A stretch of DNA of 64,000 bases from Gammaproteobacteria bacterium. Its GTDB lineage: Bacteria; Pseudomonadota; Gammaproteobacteria; Steroidobacterales; GCA-2729495. The first letter of the stretch is position 1. The number at the start of each line of letters is the position of its first letter. Positions 32,701 through 43,200 of the stretch are shown here, in pieces. The translations under genes and the position numbers were made by a program. The notes below the pieces were generated by a model that was not told the DNA's origin, made no database searches, and worked only from the letters and a program-made list of their open reading frames with translations. Location: contig JAQWPD010000114.1 of NCBI GenBank assembly GCA_029245525.1, positions 1 through 64,000 of the forward strand, read 5' to 3'.

Positions 32701-35601
32701 CTCGGTATTGGCAGCAATGGCGAAGACAGTTCGTCGTGGCATCACTTTGGTAAACAGGTATTTGCTGTCAGCCAAACGCCTCAGGTATGGCTTGATCATG
32801 TCGCATCCGAACGCGATGGAGGGCTATGGGCTACCTGGGACGCGGTCGAAGCGCTGTTCCCAGAAGGCATGCTTGATGATATGTTTGCCGCATACACCGC
32901 TTACATTACCCGCCTTGCCAACGATGAAGATGCTTGGCAACAGCATTGGTCCGCAACACTTGCAAACGTCATACCGTCTGCGCAGTGCGCATTGGTCAGT
33001 GATGCCAACGACACCCAAGGCCCACTGCCCGAGGGATTATTGCACAGTGGTTTCTTAGCTCAGGCTGCTCGCCGCCCCGATGCACCCGCTATTATTTCTA
33101 ATGACCGCTGCCTCACATACGGAGAGCTTGATGAACTGAGTAACCAACTGGCTCATCGGCTCACGACCGCAGAAGTAAAACCTGATGAACTTGTTGCTGT
33201 GGTAATGCAGAAGGGTTGGGAACAAGTGGTTGCGGTGCTCGGGATACTAAAAGCCGGTGCCGCCTACCTGCCCATTGACGCCACCATGCCGACAGAGCGC
33301 CTGCAATATCTGCTCGACTACGGTCAAGTGCGAATCGCAATAACACAGAGTTGTCAGGATGCTGCCATTCAATGGCCTGCAGAAACACAGCGCATTCGCA
33401 TTAATGAGGCCGACTTAGGCAGTGCTGCGAACACCCCTATTGACTGCCCTGCAACTCAGGCAAATCTTGCCTACGTTATTTTCACATCGGGCTCCACCGG
33501 CCAACCGAAAGGTGTGGTCATTGATCATCGTGGCGCTGCGAACACCTGCGCCGACGTGAACGATCGCTTCAAAGTTACAGCCAATGACAGCGTCCTGGCG
33601 TTGTCATCGCTGAGTTTCGATCTATCGGTCTATGATATTTTTGGGCTACTCGCCGCCGGCGGACAAATTGTCTTTCCCGATGCCACCGGCATGCGCGACC
33701 CGGCGCACTGGGCAACCCTTGTCGATACCCATAAAGTCACTCTGTGGAATACGGTGCCAGCGCTCATGGGGCTAGTGACCGATTACGCCGAGCAACAGGT
33801 GATATCGCCTGTTGAATCGTTGCGTATTATCATGATGAGCGGCGACTGGGTTCCTGTAAAACTGCCCGAACGAATTAAAAACGTCTCTGCGCCGGTCGAC
33901 ATTATTTCGATGGGCGGTGCTACCGAAGCATCGATCTGGTCAATTATTTATCCCATAGGTTATGTGCCAGAAAACTGGGTTAGCATTCCTTATGGCAAAG
34001 CAATGCGCAATCAGAGTTTCTATGTTTTAAACAGTGAGCTGGAACTTTGCCCTGTGTGGGTAACGGGCGAGCTATACATTGGCGGAATTGGTGTGGCAAA
34101 GGGCTACTGGCGTGATGCGGAAAAAACTGCAGCCAGCTTCATTACTCACCCGCGAACCGGCGAAACGCTATACAAAACGGGTGACCTAGGTCGTCTGCTG
34201 CCCGAAGGCAATATTGAGTTCATGGGCCGTGAGGATTTTCAAGTTAAGGTGCAGGGCTTTCGCGTTGAACTCGGTGATATCGAAGCAGCGCTAGAAAATC
34301 ATCGAAATATTCGCAGCTGTGTTGTCAGTGCTGTAGGTCAGTCACATGAAAACAAACGTCTCGTAGCCTATGTCGTTGCTGAAGGCACAGCGCCCGGCAC
34401 CAACAATGTGCGTAAACACCTTCGTAACAAGCTGCCTGAGTATATGGTGCCTTCTGCTTATGTATTCCTCGAGGCCCTGCCACTCACTGCAAATGGCAAG
34501 GTCGACCGTCGCGCCCTGCCCGAGCCTGACTTCGGTGAGACTCAAGCGACCAATACAACCGATTCTGAAACAAGCGGCAATGCCGACATTGCGGTGCAGG
34601 TTTGCGATGTGCTGGGCACGGCCGAAATTAATCCATCAGAAAATCTACTGCAGATGGGCGCCACATCTATCGAGATGATTCGCATTTCCAATGCACTGGA
34701 TCAGAACTTAGGCTTCAGACCACGCATGGATGATTTCTATCGCAATCCGAGTGTGAACGGTTTGGCGGCCTTGTATCAAAAACAAAAACCGACCGCAAAA
34801 GCCACTGCTGTCGAAGCTCTCAATGATCCATTGCTCACCCATCCCGCAGTACTAAAAGATGTTGAGCCTGTAACCGACCCTGAAGACCGCGCCAATTTTA
34901 AAGCAACCCTTCCGGGCATTCGAAAGTTTGCAGACAATGAACCTATCGTTGCATTACCCGGCGACTACGCTATCGATGAATCTCTGTACCTGGCGCAACG
35001 CAGTTATCGGAAATTTGCGGCAGCTGCTATGCCGCTTAAGGATTTCTCACAATTGTTGAGTAATCTGCGGGCGAGACAGATTAATGAAAAACCAAAATAT
35101 CTCTACGGCTCGGCCGGCGGCTTATACCCCATTCAAACCTACGTGTACGTAAAGCCAAATCGTATCGAAGGTCTGGACGCCGGCGTGTATTACTTCGAGC
35201 CCATGCAAAATACACTGATCATGCTCAACCCAGACCCGGGCAACATGCGTGATTTGTATGACCCAATCATTAACCGTCCGGTCTTCGATGCAGCAGCATT
35301 TGCGCTGTATCTTGTCGTCGAAATGCAAGCCATAGGTTCTATGTACAGCGAACGTAGCCTTCACTACTCCGTGATTGAAACCGGTCATATGACCCAACTG
35401 CTTGAAGCTGCGGCACCTCTAATGGGTATTGGCCTGTGTCAGATCGGCGGCCTCGAAACCAAATATTTTGCAGAGCTACTGAAGCTGGGTAAAACTCACA
35501 TCCTTCTGCACGCCATGGTTGGCGGAGGCATTGATGCGGAGCAGGAAAAAATTGCGCAGGCCCCGGTGAGTCACGATGATCGTGACGAAGGGGAAATATG
35601 A
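29722..35601 (+). CDS. NRPS 1: loading A-T, then Cy-A(Cys)-T-Ox
   Basis: A 1959-residue synthetase with no N-terminal condensation domain, so it should start the chain. Order: A (about 32-520), T (Ser570 in ELGGDSI), heterocyclisation domain (about 637-1095, motif DCLITDARS at 776-784 = DxxxxDxxS), A (about 1110-1600), T (Ser1649 in LQMGATSIE) and a C-terminal SagB/nitroreductase-like oxidase (about 1735-1945, with YLYGSAGGLYPIQ). AAAGGA precedes the ATG. The protein should join a starter acid to Cys, cyclise it and oxidise the thiazoline to a thiazole. It ends in an acidic tail (DDRDEGEI) suited to dock with the next protein, whose start overlaps by ATGA. Confidence 0.95.
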   Translation: MTQVRSDQSGTSSLSAGTSPAKLSPARCVHHWFEWQATEQPDAIAVDDGEQKLTYRQLNSAANRIAHELIAAGVLADDCVGLCIGRSVDLLAGLLGILKAGGAYVPLDPDYPAARLAHMLGQAQPAIIVSHSDVQTCLPEHSAQLILSNDVTGNGDTNPRANVDADNLCYVIFTSGSTGLPKGVMVTHENVVRLFETIGATLDFRRDDVWTLFHSCAFGFSAWEIFGSLLHGAKLIIVPEQTRKDPQALYNLLRDTGTTIFSQTPSAFRQLLLNPVFDKSNNELQLRRIVFSGEAVLAADIAQWHNSHASLGPELVNTYAITETGGQVAVRVYPTDGSDDRDASNVGHPLADSPIIIIDDTHQPLPAGQAGELCVGGPGIARGYINQHELTAAAFIELPGHGRVYRTGDQAILLSNKELAFLGRKDGQVKLRGYRIELGEIETTLRELDTVDETAAMLRHDAGTEPRLVAYLVGDDIPTVSELRAHVAGRLPEYMVPAAYVSVDKLPLNPNGKLDRNALPAPGQDRPDVGTQYIEPSNPLETEFARIWSAALGIRPIGVNDNFFELGGDSILALKLTSKLRELLNDYIYISALIDAPSIRELIKYLDQHHGDAMAAYRRGDSLTSGFSESLPVAKTDTENLHKVFPLTDIQQAYLVGRGSDFSLGGVATHLYIEIDAQDLDLPRFTAAWQKVIDRHSMLRAIVLPDGTQQILADVPAYRIPTQDLCLQSAELIEQSLQHTRDRMSHQVLPSDVWPLFEVAATLIDKCTTRLHISLDCLITDARSFQIMSAELLQFYRDMDTLLPLPQISFRDYVIAEQQLNTSMFYQRAMDYWKQHIDKLPGMAQLPLAVSPETLKDHSFVQRGFQLPKADWERFQSRAAQAGITPTAALLQCFGETLATWSRQPRLTLNLTLFNRMPLHEDVDDIVGDFTSLILLGIDHLDNDGFEARAQRLQKELWEGVDNRFVSGVRVLREMAQAGDGAQVMMPIVFTSTLGIGSNGEDSSSWHHFGKQVFAVSQTPQVWLDHVASERDGGLWATWDAVEALFPEGMLDDMFAAYTAYITRLANDEDAWQQHWSATLANVIPSAQCALVSDANDTQGPLPEGLLHSGFLAQAARRPDAPAIISNDRCLTYGELDELSNQLAHRLTTAEVKPDELVAVVMQKGWEQVVAVLGILKAGAAYLPIDATMPTERLQYLLDYGQVRIAITQSCQDAAIQWPAETQRIRINEADLGSAANTPIDCPATQANLAYVIFTSGSTGQPKGVVIDHRGAANTCADVNDRFKVTANDSVLALSSLSFDLSVYDIFGLLAAGGQIVFPDATGMRDPAHWATLVDTHKVTLWNTVPALMGLVTDYAEQQVISPVESLRIIMMSGDWVPVKLPERIKNVSAPVDIISMGGATEASIWSIIYPIGYVPENWVSIPYGKAMRNQSFYVLNSELELCPVWVTGELYIGGIGVAKGYWRDAEKTAASFITHPRTGETLYKTGDLGRLLPEGNIEFMGREDFQVKVQGFRVELGDIEAALENHRNIRSCVVSAVGQSHENKRLVAYVVAEGTAPGTNNVRKHLRNKLPEYMVPSAYVFLEALPLTANGKVDRRALPEPDFGETQATNTTDSETSGNADIAVQVCDVLGTAEINPSENLLQMGATSIEMIRISNALDQNLGFRPRMDDFYRNPSVNGLAALYQKQKPTAKATAVEALNDPLLTHPAVLKDVEPVTDPEDRANFKATLPGIRKFADNEPIVALPGDYAIDESLYLAQRSYRKFAAAAMPLKDFSQLLSNLRARQINEKPKYLYGSAGGLYPIQTYVYVKPNRIEGLDAGVYYFEPMQNTLIMLNPDPGNMRDLYDPIINRPVFDAAAFALYLVVEMQAIGSMYSERSLHYSVIETGHMTQLLEAAAPLMGIGLCQIGGLETKYFAELLKLGKTHILLHAMVGGGIDAEQEKIAQAPVSHDDRDEGEI
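29800..31545 (+). other. NRPS 1 loading module: A-T with an atypical substrate pocket
   Basis: Catalytic motifs are intact: FTSGSTGLPKG (residue about 173), YRTGDQ, KLRGYRIELGEIE and the Lys of NPNGKLDRNAL; Ser570 is the carrier site. At the place of Asp235 (GrsA numbering), which binds the alpha-amino group, the motif reads FGFSAWE with Gly219 instead of Asp. The by-eye code is G-F-W-S-V-S-T-G-Q-K. A missing Asp is known in domains that take aryl, hydroxy, keto or beta-amino acids, so a non-alpha-amino starter is likely. Confidence 0.8.
31630..35565 (+). other. NRPS 1 module 2: Cy-A(Cys)-T-Ox, thiazole-forming
   Basis: The condensation-type domain has DxxxxDxxS (D776, D781, S784) in place of HHxxxDG, diagnostic of heterocyclisation. 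The A domain motif FDLSVYD (D1300, L1301, Y1304), with LWNTVPALM and MGGATEASIWS further on, gives D-L-Y-N-M-S-M-I-W-K, one or two conservative changes from the Cys code. The terminal oxidase domain after the T domain matches stand-alone or fused thiazoline oxidases. Together they specify a thiazole. Confidence 0.85.
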
Positions 35602-38600
35602 GCAGCACCCTCGCCACTAAAAACCTGCTGAATCAACTCAAACAAGCTGGTGTGGAGCTGCGTATCGAAGATGGAAAACTTCGCTACAACGCGCCAAAAG
35701 GCGTCATAAACGACGATGTCTTGCACGAGCTTAGAACACGCAAATCTGAAATCATCGAACAGCTGTCGACGGATATTGAGGAGCCTGAATTACGCAAACT
35801 CCCCCGCACCAATACCCCGGGTGAATTACCGCTGTCCTATGCGCAACAGCGAATCTGGTTTCTTGACGAACTGGAACCTGAGAACCCATTTTATAACGTC
35901 ACGCTCGCCAAGCGCATTCGCGGCGAAATTAACACACAAGTATTAGAGGAAAGCTTACTCAATATAGTCAATCGTCATGAAGTTCTGCGCAGCTATTGCG
36001 AGACAGTTAATGATCAGGCAATACTCATTATTAACAACGACATTGATACAACTGAAAATTGGTTTTCTATTGAGGATATTCCTGCAGGCACATCCGAAGC
36101 TGAGCTCTGCGAACGGGTAAATGCCGAAGGTCGACGCCCTGTGCGTTTGTCCAGCCCGCCATTGTTGCGGGTGAGACTCATGCGTCTGCCCGACAAAGAC
36201 AATGTTCTGGTTATTACCACCCATCACTTTGTAGTGGACGGGTGGTCCTGCGGTTTGCTGATGCGTGAGATTTCGACAGGCTACAATGCCTTATCAAGCA
36301 ACAACCCCATCGAACTGCCCGCACTGCCCGTGCAATACGCTGACTTTGCCAACTGGCAGAACCGCTATCTGAAAGGCCCCGAGCTTGAACGCCAAAGTGA
36401 CTATTGGCGACAACAGCTCGAGAGCGTTACTACACTGAACCTTCCCACAGACCTGCCACGCCCGCCAGTACAAAGCTACCGCGGTGATATCTATAACTTT
36501 GTATTACCGCCAGAGCTGCTCGGCCAGCTTAAAACGCTAAGCCAGCAACTGGGCGTAACCTTGTACATGACATTGCTCAGCGGTTTTCAATCACTGTTGC
36601 ATCGTTACACACAACAGAATGATATTGTCGTTGGCGCTGCAGTATCAAATCGACACTTCAGCTCTTTAGAAGATCTGATCGGTCCGTTTGTTAATGCGCT
36701 GGTTCTGCGCGGTTCGATAGACGGCAACTTAAGCTTCCGCGATGCCGTAACCCGCGCACGTGACACAGCTGCCGATGCCTTTGCGCATCAGGACCTCCCT
36801 TTTGAAGTGCTTGTCGAACAACTCCGGCCGGAGCGCGACCGCAGTCGCAGCCCGCTGTTTCAGACTTTGTTCGTGGTACATCAGTACGATGCGGATGAAG
36901 AGCTTAACTTCAATAACTGCGAATGCAGCGATTATCCGGTGGCGCCAGGCACCACGATGTACGACATATTTCTGCAGCTTATTGAAATCGATGGGAAACT
37001 TACCGGCTCAATCGAGTTTAGCACTGACCTGTTCAAACTCGACACCATAAAACGCATGGCGCAGCATCTTGAAGTCTTGTTAACGGGTGCGGTGGCGAAT
37101 CCCGACAGCCGTATTATTGATCTACCGCTGATGCAGAAAAGTGAGCGAGAACAAGCCGTCTCTGCCTGGAACCAAACCACGGTCGACTATCCCCGCGATG
37201 CCGGCGTGCATGAACTCTTTGAAGCAGCCGCAGAAAAAGCACCCGATGCTGTTGCGGTGGTATTTGAGGACACCCAACTCAGCTATACCGAACTCAATAC
37301 AAGGGCCAAGCAACTGGCGCATTATTTGGGCCAAAACGGCATTGGCCCTGGCAGCATGGTGGGCATCTACCTCGAGAGAAGCACCGATCTGCTGGTAGCG
37401 ATGCTGGGTGTCTTAAAAACCGGCGCAGCGTATGTGCCGCTTGACCCGGCATTCCCGGATGACCGTATCAGCTACATGGTGAGTGATGCCGACATGTCGG
37501 CTGTCATTGTTGACACTCGACAGGAGGTCAACCTGCCCTCAACTGATGCGCTAAATATTGATTTGGCAACCATTGCGTTAGATGCAGAATCGGACTCATC
37601 TACAAGGTTTAAGAGCGGCTTTACAGGATCAAATGACCTTGCCTACATGATCTATACCTCCGGCTCGACCGGTCTGCCCAAAGGCGTACAACTGCGGCAT
37701 CAGTCTGTGGTTAATTTTCTTTTAACGATGCAAAAAACACCCGGTTTAAAACCCGATGATGTGATGATTGCAGTTACTACTCTGTCATTTGATATCGCGG
37801 TGCTGGAACTGTTTTTACCATTGATTACCGGAGCCACGGTGGTTATTGCAAGTCGCAAGGTGAGCAGTGATGGTCAGAAACTTGCACAATTGATCAGCAG
37901 CTCGAAAGCAACCGTTATGCAGGCCACGCCAGCAACGTGGCGCCTCTTGCTCAATGAAGACTGGGCTGGTCACCCGGGTCTTAAAGTACTCTGCGGAGGC
38001 GAAGCGCTGCCCCGCAGCCTGGCTGACCGGCTTCTTGCCACCGGCGTTGAACTTTGGAACATGTACGGCCCGACTGAGACCACTATCTGGTCTTCGGTGA
38101 GTAAAGTTGCCGCTAGCGGCCCGGTTACGATCGGCAAGCCCATCGGCAACACAACCATGTACATTCTGGATGACAATCTGGAGCCGTTACCTATGGGTAT
38201 TCCCGGCGAACTTTGCATCGGTGGTGAGGGTCTCGCTGTCGGATACTTTAAGCGCAACGAACTAACCGCCGAAAAGTTTGCTCCTGATCCTTTTAATATT
38301 GGGGGCCACCCTAATGCGAGAGTCTATCGCACTGGTGACCTTGCCCGATATTTGCCCAATGGCGAGATCGAGTGCCTGGGTCGCAATGATCACCAGATAA
38401 AGATTCGCGGTTTCCGCATGGAACTGGGCGAAATAGAATCCGCGCTCACAGCGCATACAGCGGTTAAAGAATCAGTCGTTACTGCACACGAGTATCGTGA
38501 GGGTGACACTCGTCTAGTCGCCTACATTGTTACCGATGATGCAGGCATCACCGAGGCTCAGATCGAACAATGGAAAGCTGAGCACTTAGAACAGTGGAAA

Positions 38601-40223
38601 GACCTCTGGGAAGATGCTTACGTCGAGGGCGGTGATGCACCCGACCCCCGCTTCAATATTTCGGGGTGGAAAAGCAGCTACACCGGCTTGTCTATCCCTG
38701 CTGAAGAAATGCGCAACTGGGTCGATACTACCGCGGCACGAATTAACGCTTTAAGCCCGGGTAAGGTTATTGAGGTTGGTGCGGGCACGGGTCTGTTCGC
38801 AGCTGCCGTAGCGCCGCATGCCAAAAGCTATTTGGCCACTGACTTCTCACCCGCCTCGATGAAAGCAATCGACCAGCTGGCAGCAAGCTATAATGACCTC
38901 CGGAATATTACAACACTGCAAACAGCGGCCGATCAGCTCAATAGCCCGGATAAAAAGCTTGTCTCTCAGAGCTTCAACACGGCGATCATCAACTCCGTAG
39001 CTCAGTATTTTCCTGATGAAAACTACCTTACTCAGGTCATCAATACTCTGGTGGATCTGACTGCAGATGGTGGCACGCTATTCTTAGGCGACATTCGGAA
39101 CCATGTGTTGCTGCAAGCATTTCACAGCTCTATTCAATTTGCTCAAGCCGATGGCGGAGTCACCCTCGAACAACTCAGTCAGAGAATCCGCCAACGTATC
39201 GAGCAGGAAGAAGAACTGCTCCTCGCCCCCGGCTATTTCGCTAGGCTAATTGCCGACAACCCACGCCTCTGCAGTGCCAGCTTCCGTCTGAAACGAGGCA
39301 AAGAGCGCAATGAAATCACTCGCTTCCGTTACGATGTCGTGCTTAAGGTTGGCAAAAATACAACTAGCATGGCCACTCCTGAACGACTTGACTGGCAAAG
39401 TGGCAAACTTAGCTTAAGCGAATTGCAAACACGCCTAAATACGTCGCAAGCACAAGATGGCCTGCTCATATCGGGCATTCCGGACGCACGCCTTAGCGAA
39501 GAAACTCGTCTCACAACCTTGCTTGCGGAATCTCCAGCCCTCACTGTTAATGAGGCGCGTGCAGACGTTGCTGCCGTGGACAGTGGCATAGAGATTGATG
39601 ACTTAAACTTGCTGGTCGAAACAGTCGGCTGGTCGATGCAATCGATTAGCCTCACACCGGGCTACATCACTGCATGGCTGATTCCACCCGGCTGCAATGC
39701 TGTCAATGCGCTGACTGCTTCAGATGTCGATAGCGTCTGCAATGACCCAATGGAAGGGCGTTTGCAACGCAGCCTCGTACCCGAACTAAAAGATCGCCTG
39801 CGACAGCATCTTCCCGAATATATGGTGCCCGGCATCTACTCAATTTTGACTGAGTTCCCGCTAACACCGAATGGCAAAATTGACCGCAATGCGCTTCCTG
39901 CACCCGAAAGCCAAATCACCCAAAGCTACGTGCCTCCTGATACCGACACCGAAAAATCTCTGGTCGCTATTTGGGAAGAGATTCTCAGCGCCGGACAAGT
40001 GGGTATCAATGACGACTTTTTCGACCTGGGCGGACACTCCTTACTGGCAACGCAACTGATTTCACGTGTGCGCGAAGTCTTCCATGTCAATTTGCCACTG
40101 AATACGCTGTTCGAAACACCCACTGTCAGGGGCATTGCCGACGCTGTCGATGCTCTGAACTGGGCTCTGAACTCAGAGCCCGCATTCAACGGTGATGCGG
40201 ATATTGAAGAGATCGAACTATGA
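35598..40223 (+). CDS. NRPS 2: docking-C-A(Gly)-nMT-T, predicted sarcosine module
   Basis: A 1541-residue one-module synthetase. Residues 1-57 are a TubC-type N-terminal docking domain (LLNQLKQAGVELRIEDGKLRY). The C domain (about 72-510) has HHFVVDG at 209-215. The A domain starts near 535; FDIAVLE (D732, I733, L736), TVMQATPATW, VLCGGEAL and NMYGPTETTIW give D-I-L-Q-L-G-M-I-W-K, a glycine-type code. An N-methyltransferase (about 990-1250, IEVGAGTGLF near 1058) is inserted before the A-domain tail. The T domain Ser is 1481 (LGGHSLL). The unit should add N-methylglycine. The acidic tail DIEEIEL precedes the next start, which overlaps by ATGA. Confidence 0.95.
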   Translation: MSSTLATKNLLNQLKQAGVELRIEDGKLRYNAPKGVINDDVLHELRTRKSEIIEQLSTDIEEPELRKLPRTNTPGELPLSYAQQRIWFLDELEPENPFYNVTLAKRIRGEINTQVLEESLLNIVNRHEVLRSYCETVNDQAILIINNDIDTTENWFSIEDIPAGTSEAELCERVNAEGRRPVRLSSPPLLRVRLMRLPDKDNVLVITTHHFVVDGWSCGLLMREISTGYNALSSNNPIELPALPVQYADFANWQNRYLKGPELERQSDYWRQQLESVTTLNLPTDLPRPPVQSYRGDIYNFVLPPELLGQLKTLSQQLGVTLYMTLLSGFQSLLHRYTQQNDIVVGAAVSNRHFSSLEDLIGPFVNALVLRGSIDGNLSFRDAVTRARDTAADAFAHQDLPFEVLVEQLRPERDRSRSPLFQTLFVVHQYDADEELNFNNCECSDYPVAPGTTMYDIFLQLIEIDGKLTGSIEFSTDLFKLDTIKRMAQHLEVLLTGAVANPDSRIIDLPLMQKSEREQAVSAWNQTTVDYPRDAGVHELFEAAAEKAPDAVAVVFEDTQLSYTELNTRAKQLAHYLGQNGIGPGSMVGIYLERSTDLLVAMLGVLKTGAAYVPLDPAFPDDRISYMVSDADMSAVIVDTRQEVNLPSTDALNIDLATIALDAESDSSTRFKSGFTGSNDLAYMIYTSGSTGLPKGVQLRHQSVVNFLLTMQKTPGLKPDDVMIAVTTLSFDIAVLELFLPLITGATVVIASRKVSSDGQKLAQLISSSKATVMQATPATWRLLLNEDWAGHPGLKVLCGGEALPRSLADRLLATGVELWNMYGPTETTIWSSVSKVAASGPVTIGKPIGNTTMYILDDNLEPLPMGIPGELCIGGEGLAVGYFKRNELTAEKFAPDPFNIGGHPNARVYRTGDLARYLPNGEIECLGRNDHQIKIRGFRMELGEIESALTAHTAVKESVVTAHEYREGDTRLVAYIVTDDAGITEAQIEQWKAEHLEQWKDLWEDAYVEGGDAPDPRFNISGWKSSYTGLSIPAEEMRNWVDTTAARINALSPGKVIEVGAGTGLFAAAVAPHAKSYLATDFSPASMKAIDQLAASYNDLRNITTLQTAADQLNSPDKKLVSQSFNTAIINSVAQYFPDENYLTQVINTLVDLTADGGTLFLGDIRNHVLLQAFHSSIQFAQADGGVTLEQLSQRIRQRIEQEEELLLAPGYFARLIADNPRLCSASFRLKRGKERNEITRFRYDVVLKVGKNTTSMATPERLDWQSGKLSLSELQTRLNTSQAQDGLLISGIPDARLSEETRLTTLLAESPALTVNEARADVAAVDSGIEIDDLNLLVETVGWSMQSISLTPGYITAWLIPPGCNAVNALTASDVDSVCNDPMEGRLQRSLVPELKDRLRQHLPEYMVPGIYSILTEFPLTPNGKIDRNALPAPESQITQSYVPPDTDTEKSLVAIWEEILSAGQVGINDDFFDLGGHSLLATQLISRVREVFHVNLPLNTLFETPTVRGIADAVDALNWALNSEPAFNGDADIEEIEL

Positions 40224-43200
40224 GTGCGCTTGACCTTATCAATCACCTTAGAAAAAAAGGCATCGGCCTTAGTCTAGAGAGTGGCAAATTACGCTTACAA
40301 GCAAAGAAAGGCGTGCTAACAGATGAACTGAAAAACGAAATCATAAGTAAACGCAGCGAAATTATAGCCCTACTCGGCACAGCTGCGAATAGCGACGACG
40401 AATATGTCAGCATTCCCAAGGCTGATCGAACTAAAAACATGCCGCTGTCATTTGCTCAGCAACGACTCTGGTTTTTGGATACCCTGGAACCCGGTACGCC
40501 GCTGTACAACATGCCCTTCGCCAGCCACATTAAAGGTACGCCGGACACCGACCTGCTGAAACGGGCCTTACAGCACATGGTCGCTCGGCACGAATCTTTG
40601 CGCACGACATTCGAATCGATTAATGGTCAACCTGTGCAACGAATTGTTACGAAGGCAGAGCTTAAACTCGAACAGGTCGATGCCTGCACCGACAGCGACA
40701 GTGCACTGCAAGAACGTCTTGCCGGCATTGCACAAACGTCCTTTGACCTCGGTACAGTCCCACTACTCCGAACCGTGCTAATCAAAACAGACACCAATGC
40801 TTATACACTAATGCTGGTGTTTCACCATGTGATTGCGGACCTCTGGTCTGTAGACGTTTTCCTTCGTGAGCTTTCCGAAATCTACAGCGCACTGGGCGAA
40901 CACCGCCAGCCTCAACTCCCTGAACTCGAGATTCAGTATGCCGACTACGCAACGTGGCAAAGAGACTCGCTAAGTGGCGACAAACTGCAACAGAACCTGG
41001 ATTTCTGGACAGGGAATCTTGCTGGTGCCCCTGAGGTGCTGAACCTGCCAACCGATTATCCGCGACCCTCAGAGCCCAGCTACAGAGGTAACTGGATCGA
41101 GCGGCAGCTGCCTGCTGACTTAAGCAGCAAATTAAAAACACTCGCTAGAGACAATAACAGCACGACGTTCATGCTTTTTCTTGCGGCCTTTAATATTCTG
41201 CTGTCACGCTACAGCGGTGAGCAGGATGTCATTATTGGCACGCCAGTGGCTGGGCGCGACCGACGTGAACTCGAAAACCTGATTGGCTTCTTTTTGAATA
41301 CGCTAGTGATTCGCACCGAAATCAAACCCGATGAAGCATTCACTGCCCTGCTCAAGCGAACCCGCAAAGACAACTTACAGCTGCGTGAATACCAGGAGCT
41401 GCCCTTCGAACGATTAGTAGAAGAGCTTCAACCCGAACGCAACATGAGTGTGTCACCGGTATTTCAGGTCATGTTTATCTGGCAGGAACAAACTGAGCGC
41501 AATATAAGCCTGCCCGGACTGAACATCGGTGGCGCCGAACTGGTCGGGCATGGCACATCAAAATTTGATTTAAGCCTATCTATTTCAGACCAGAAAAATA
41601 ACACTGCAATCGGCATCGAATACGCTACGGATCTGTTTAAGAGTTCGACAATAGAGCGCATGCTAAAGCACTTTGAGACGCTACTAAGAGCGATTGCAGA
41701 CAACCCACAGCAGAACATCAATGCTATACAGCTGCTTGATAAAGCCGAGCGCTCGAAACAACTGGAACAATACAGTGGCATCACAGAAAGTTACTCTGAC
41801 CTCCCCGTACACAAACTGATCGAGCAGCAGATCGTTCGCACGCCCGATGCTGTTGCACTCGAAGCTGCAGATGAACAACTTTCTTACGCCGAACTGAATA
41901 CTCGTGCAAATTTACTTGCTCATGCGATTGTCGACAGTGGCGTTATGCCGGGCGATGCGGTAGCCGTATGTGTCGGTCGCGAAGTCAACATGGCCATTGC
42001 GGCTCTCGCAGCAATCAAAGCAGGCGCTAATTACATACCGCTCGATCCGGAGTATCCAGCGGAACGATTACGCCAAATGCTTGCGGATTGTTCGCCCAAA
42101 TGCTTGTTAAGCACAGCCGGTATTTCTGCGGAACTCCCGCAACATGATGCAGAGCCGATTCTGCTTGATCAGTTTGATTTCCTGACTGGCAATAAGAACA
42201 ATTTGGGATTGCAACTCGAACAGAACGCACCGCTTTATACCATCTATACCTCTGGCTCAACAGGCAAGCCCAAAGGCGTGACGCTGCCGCAAGCAACTAT
42301 GAGCAACCTAATCAATTGGCAGAGCGCTGATTTACGATTGGGCAAGCCCGCGCGCACTCTGCAGTTTGCACCGTCAAGCTTCGATGTAAATGTGCAGGAG
42401 CTTTTTACCACTTGGGCCAGTGGTGGGACTTTGGTTTTAATTAATGCGGACACCCGTCGTGACATACCCGCTTTGGCGCAGTTTATTGCTGAGCAAAAAA
42501 TTCAACGTATGTACCTACCCTTTGCGGCACTGCGTCCTCTGGCAGAAGAACTGGCCAGCCAGACTAATCTGAGTCTCGATCTTATAGACGTCATTACTGC
42601 AGGCGAGCAACTGCAAGTCACTCCTGCACTGCGCGAACTGTTTACAAAGCTGCCGGAGTGCCGACTCCACAATCAGTACGGCCCTTCCGAAACACATGTG
42701 GTTACGGCTCTTACCTTAGATGCTAACCCTGCAAACTGGCCTGCACTGCCCTCGATCGGCACGGCGGTGGCCAACTGCAAGACCTATATCCTGGATGCGA
42801 CCCTGCAGCCGGCGCCCTTAGGCGCTGCTGGCGAACTTTGCCTGGGTGGCACACAGGTCGCACTGGGCTATCTCGGGCAGCCTGAACTCACGGCCGAGAA
42901 TTTTGTGGCCGATCCTTTTGTTTCTGGTGGCAGACTCTATCGCACCGGCGATCAGGCACGCTTTGCTGCCAATGGTGAAATCGAATTCTTAGGCCGGATC
43001 GACGACCAAGTGAAGTTCCGCGGTTTCCGTATTGAACCGGGTGAAATTGCCGCCAAACTCAGCGAGCACCCTACAGTACAACAAGCTGTGGTTTTGTTAC
43101 GCCAGGACATCCCCGGCAACCCGCAACTCACCGGCTACGTAATAGGCACCAATAGCGATGATCAGAATGCAGTACTGAAGCAATACCTGAAACAATCTCT

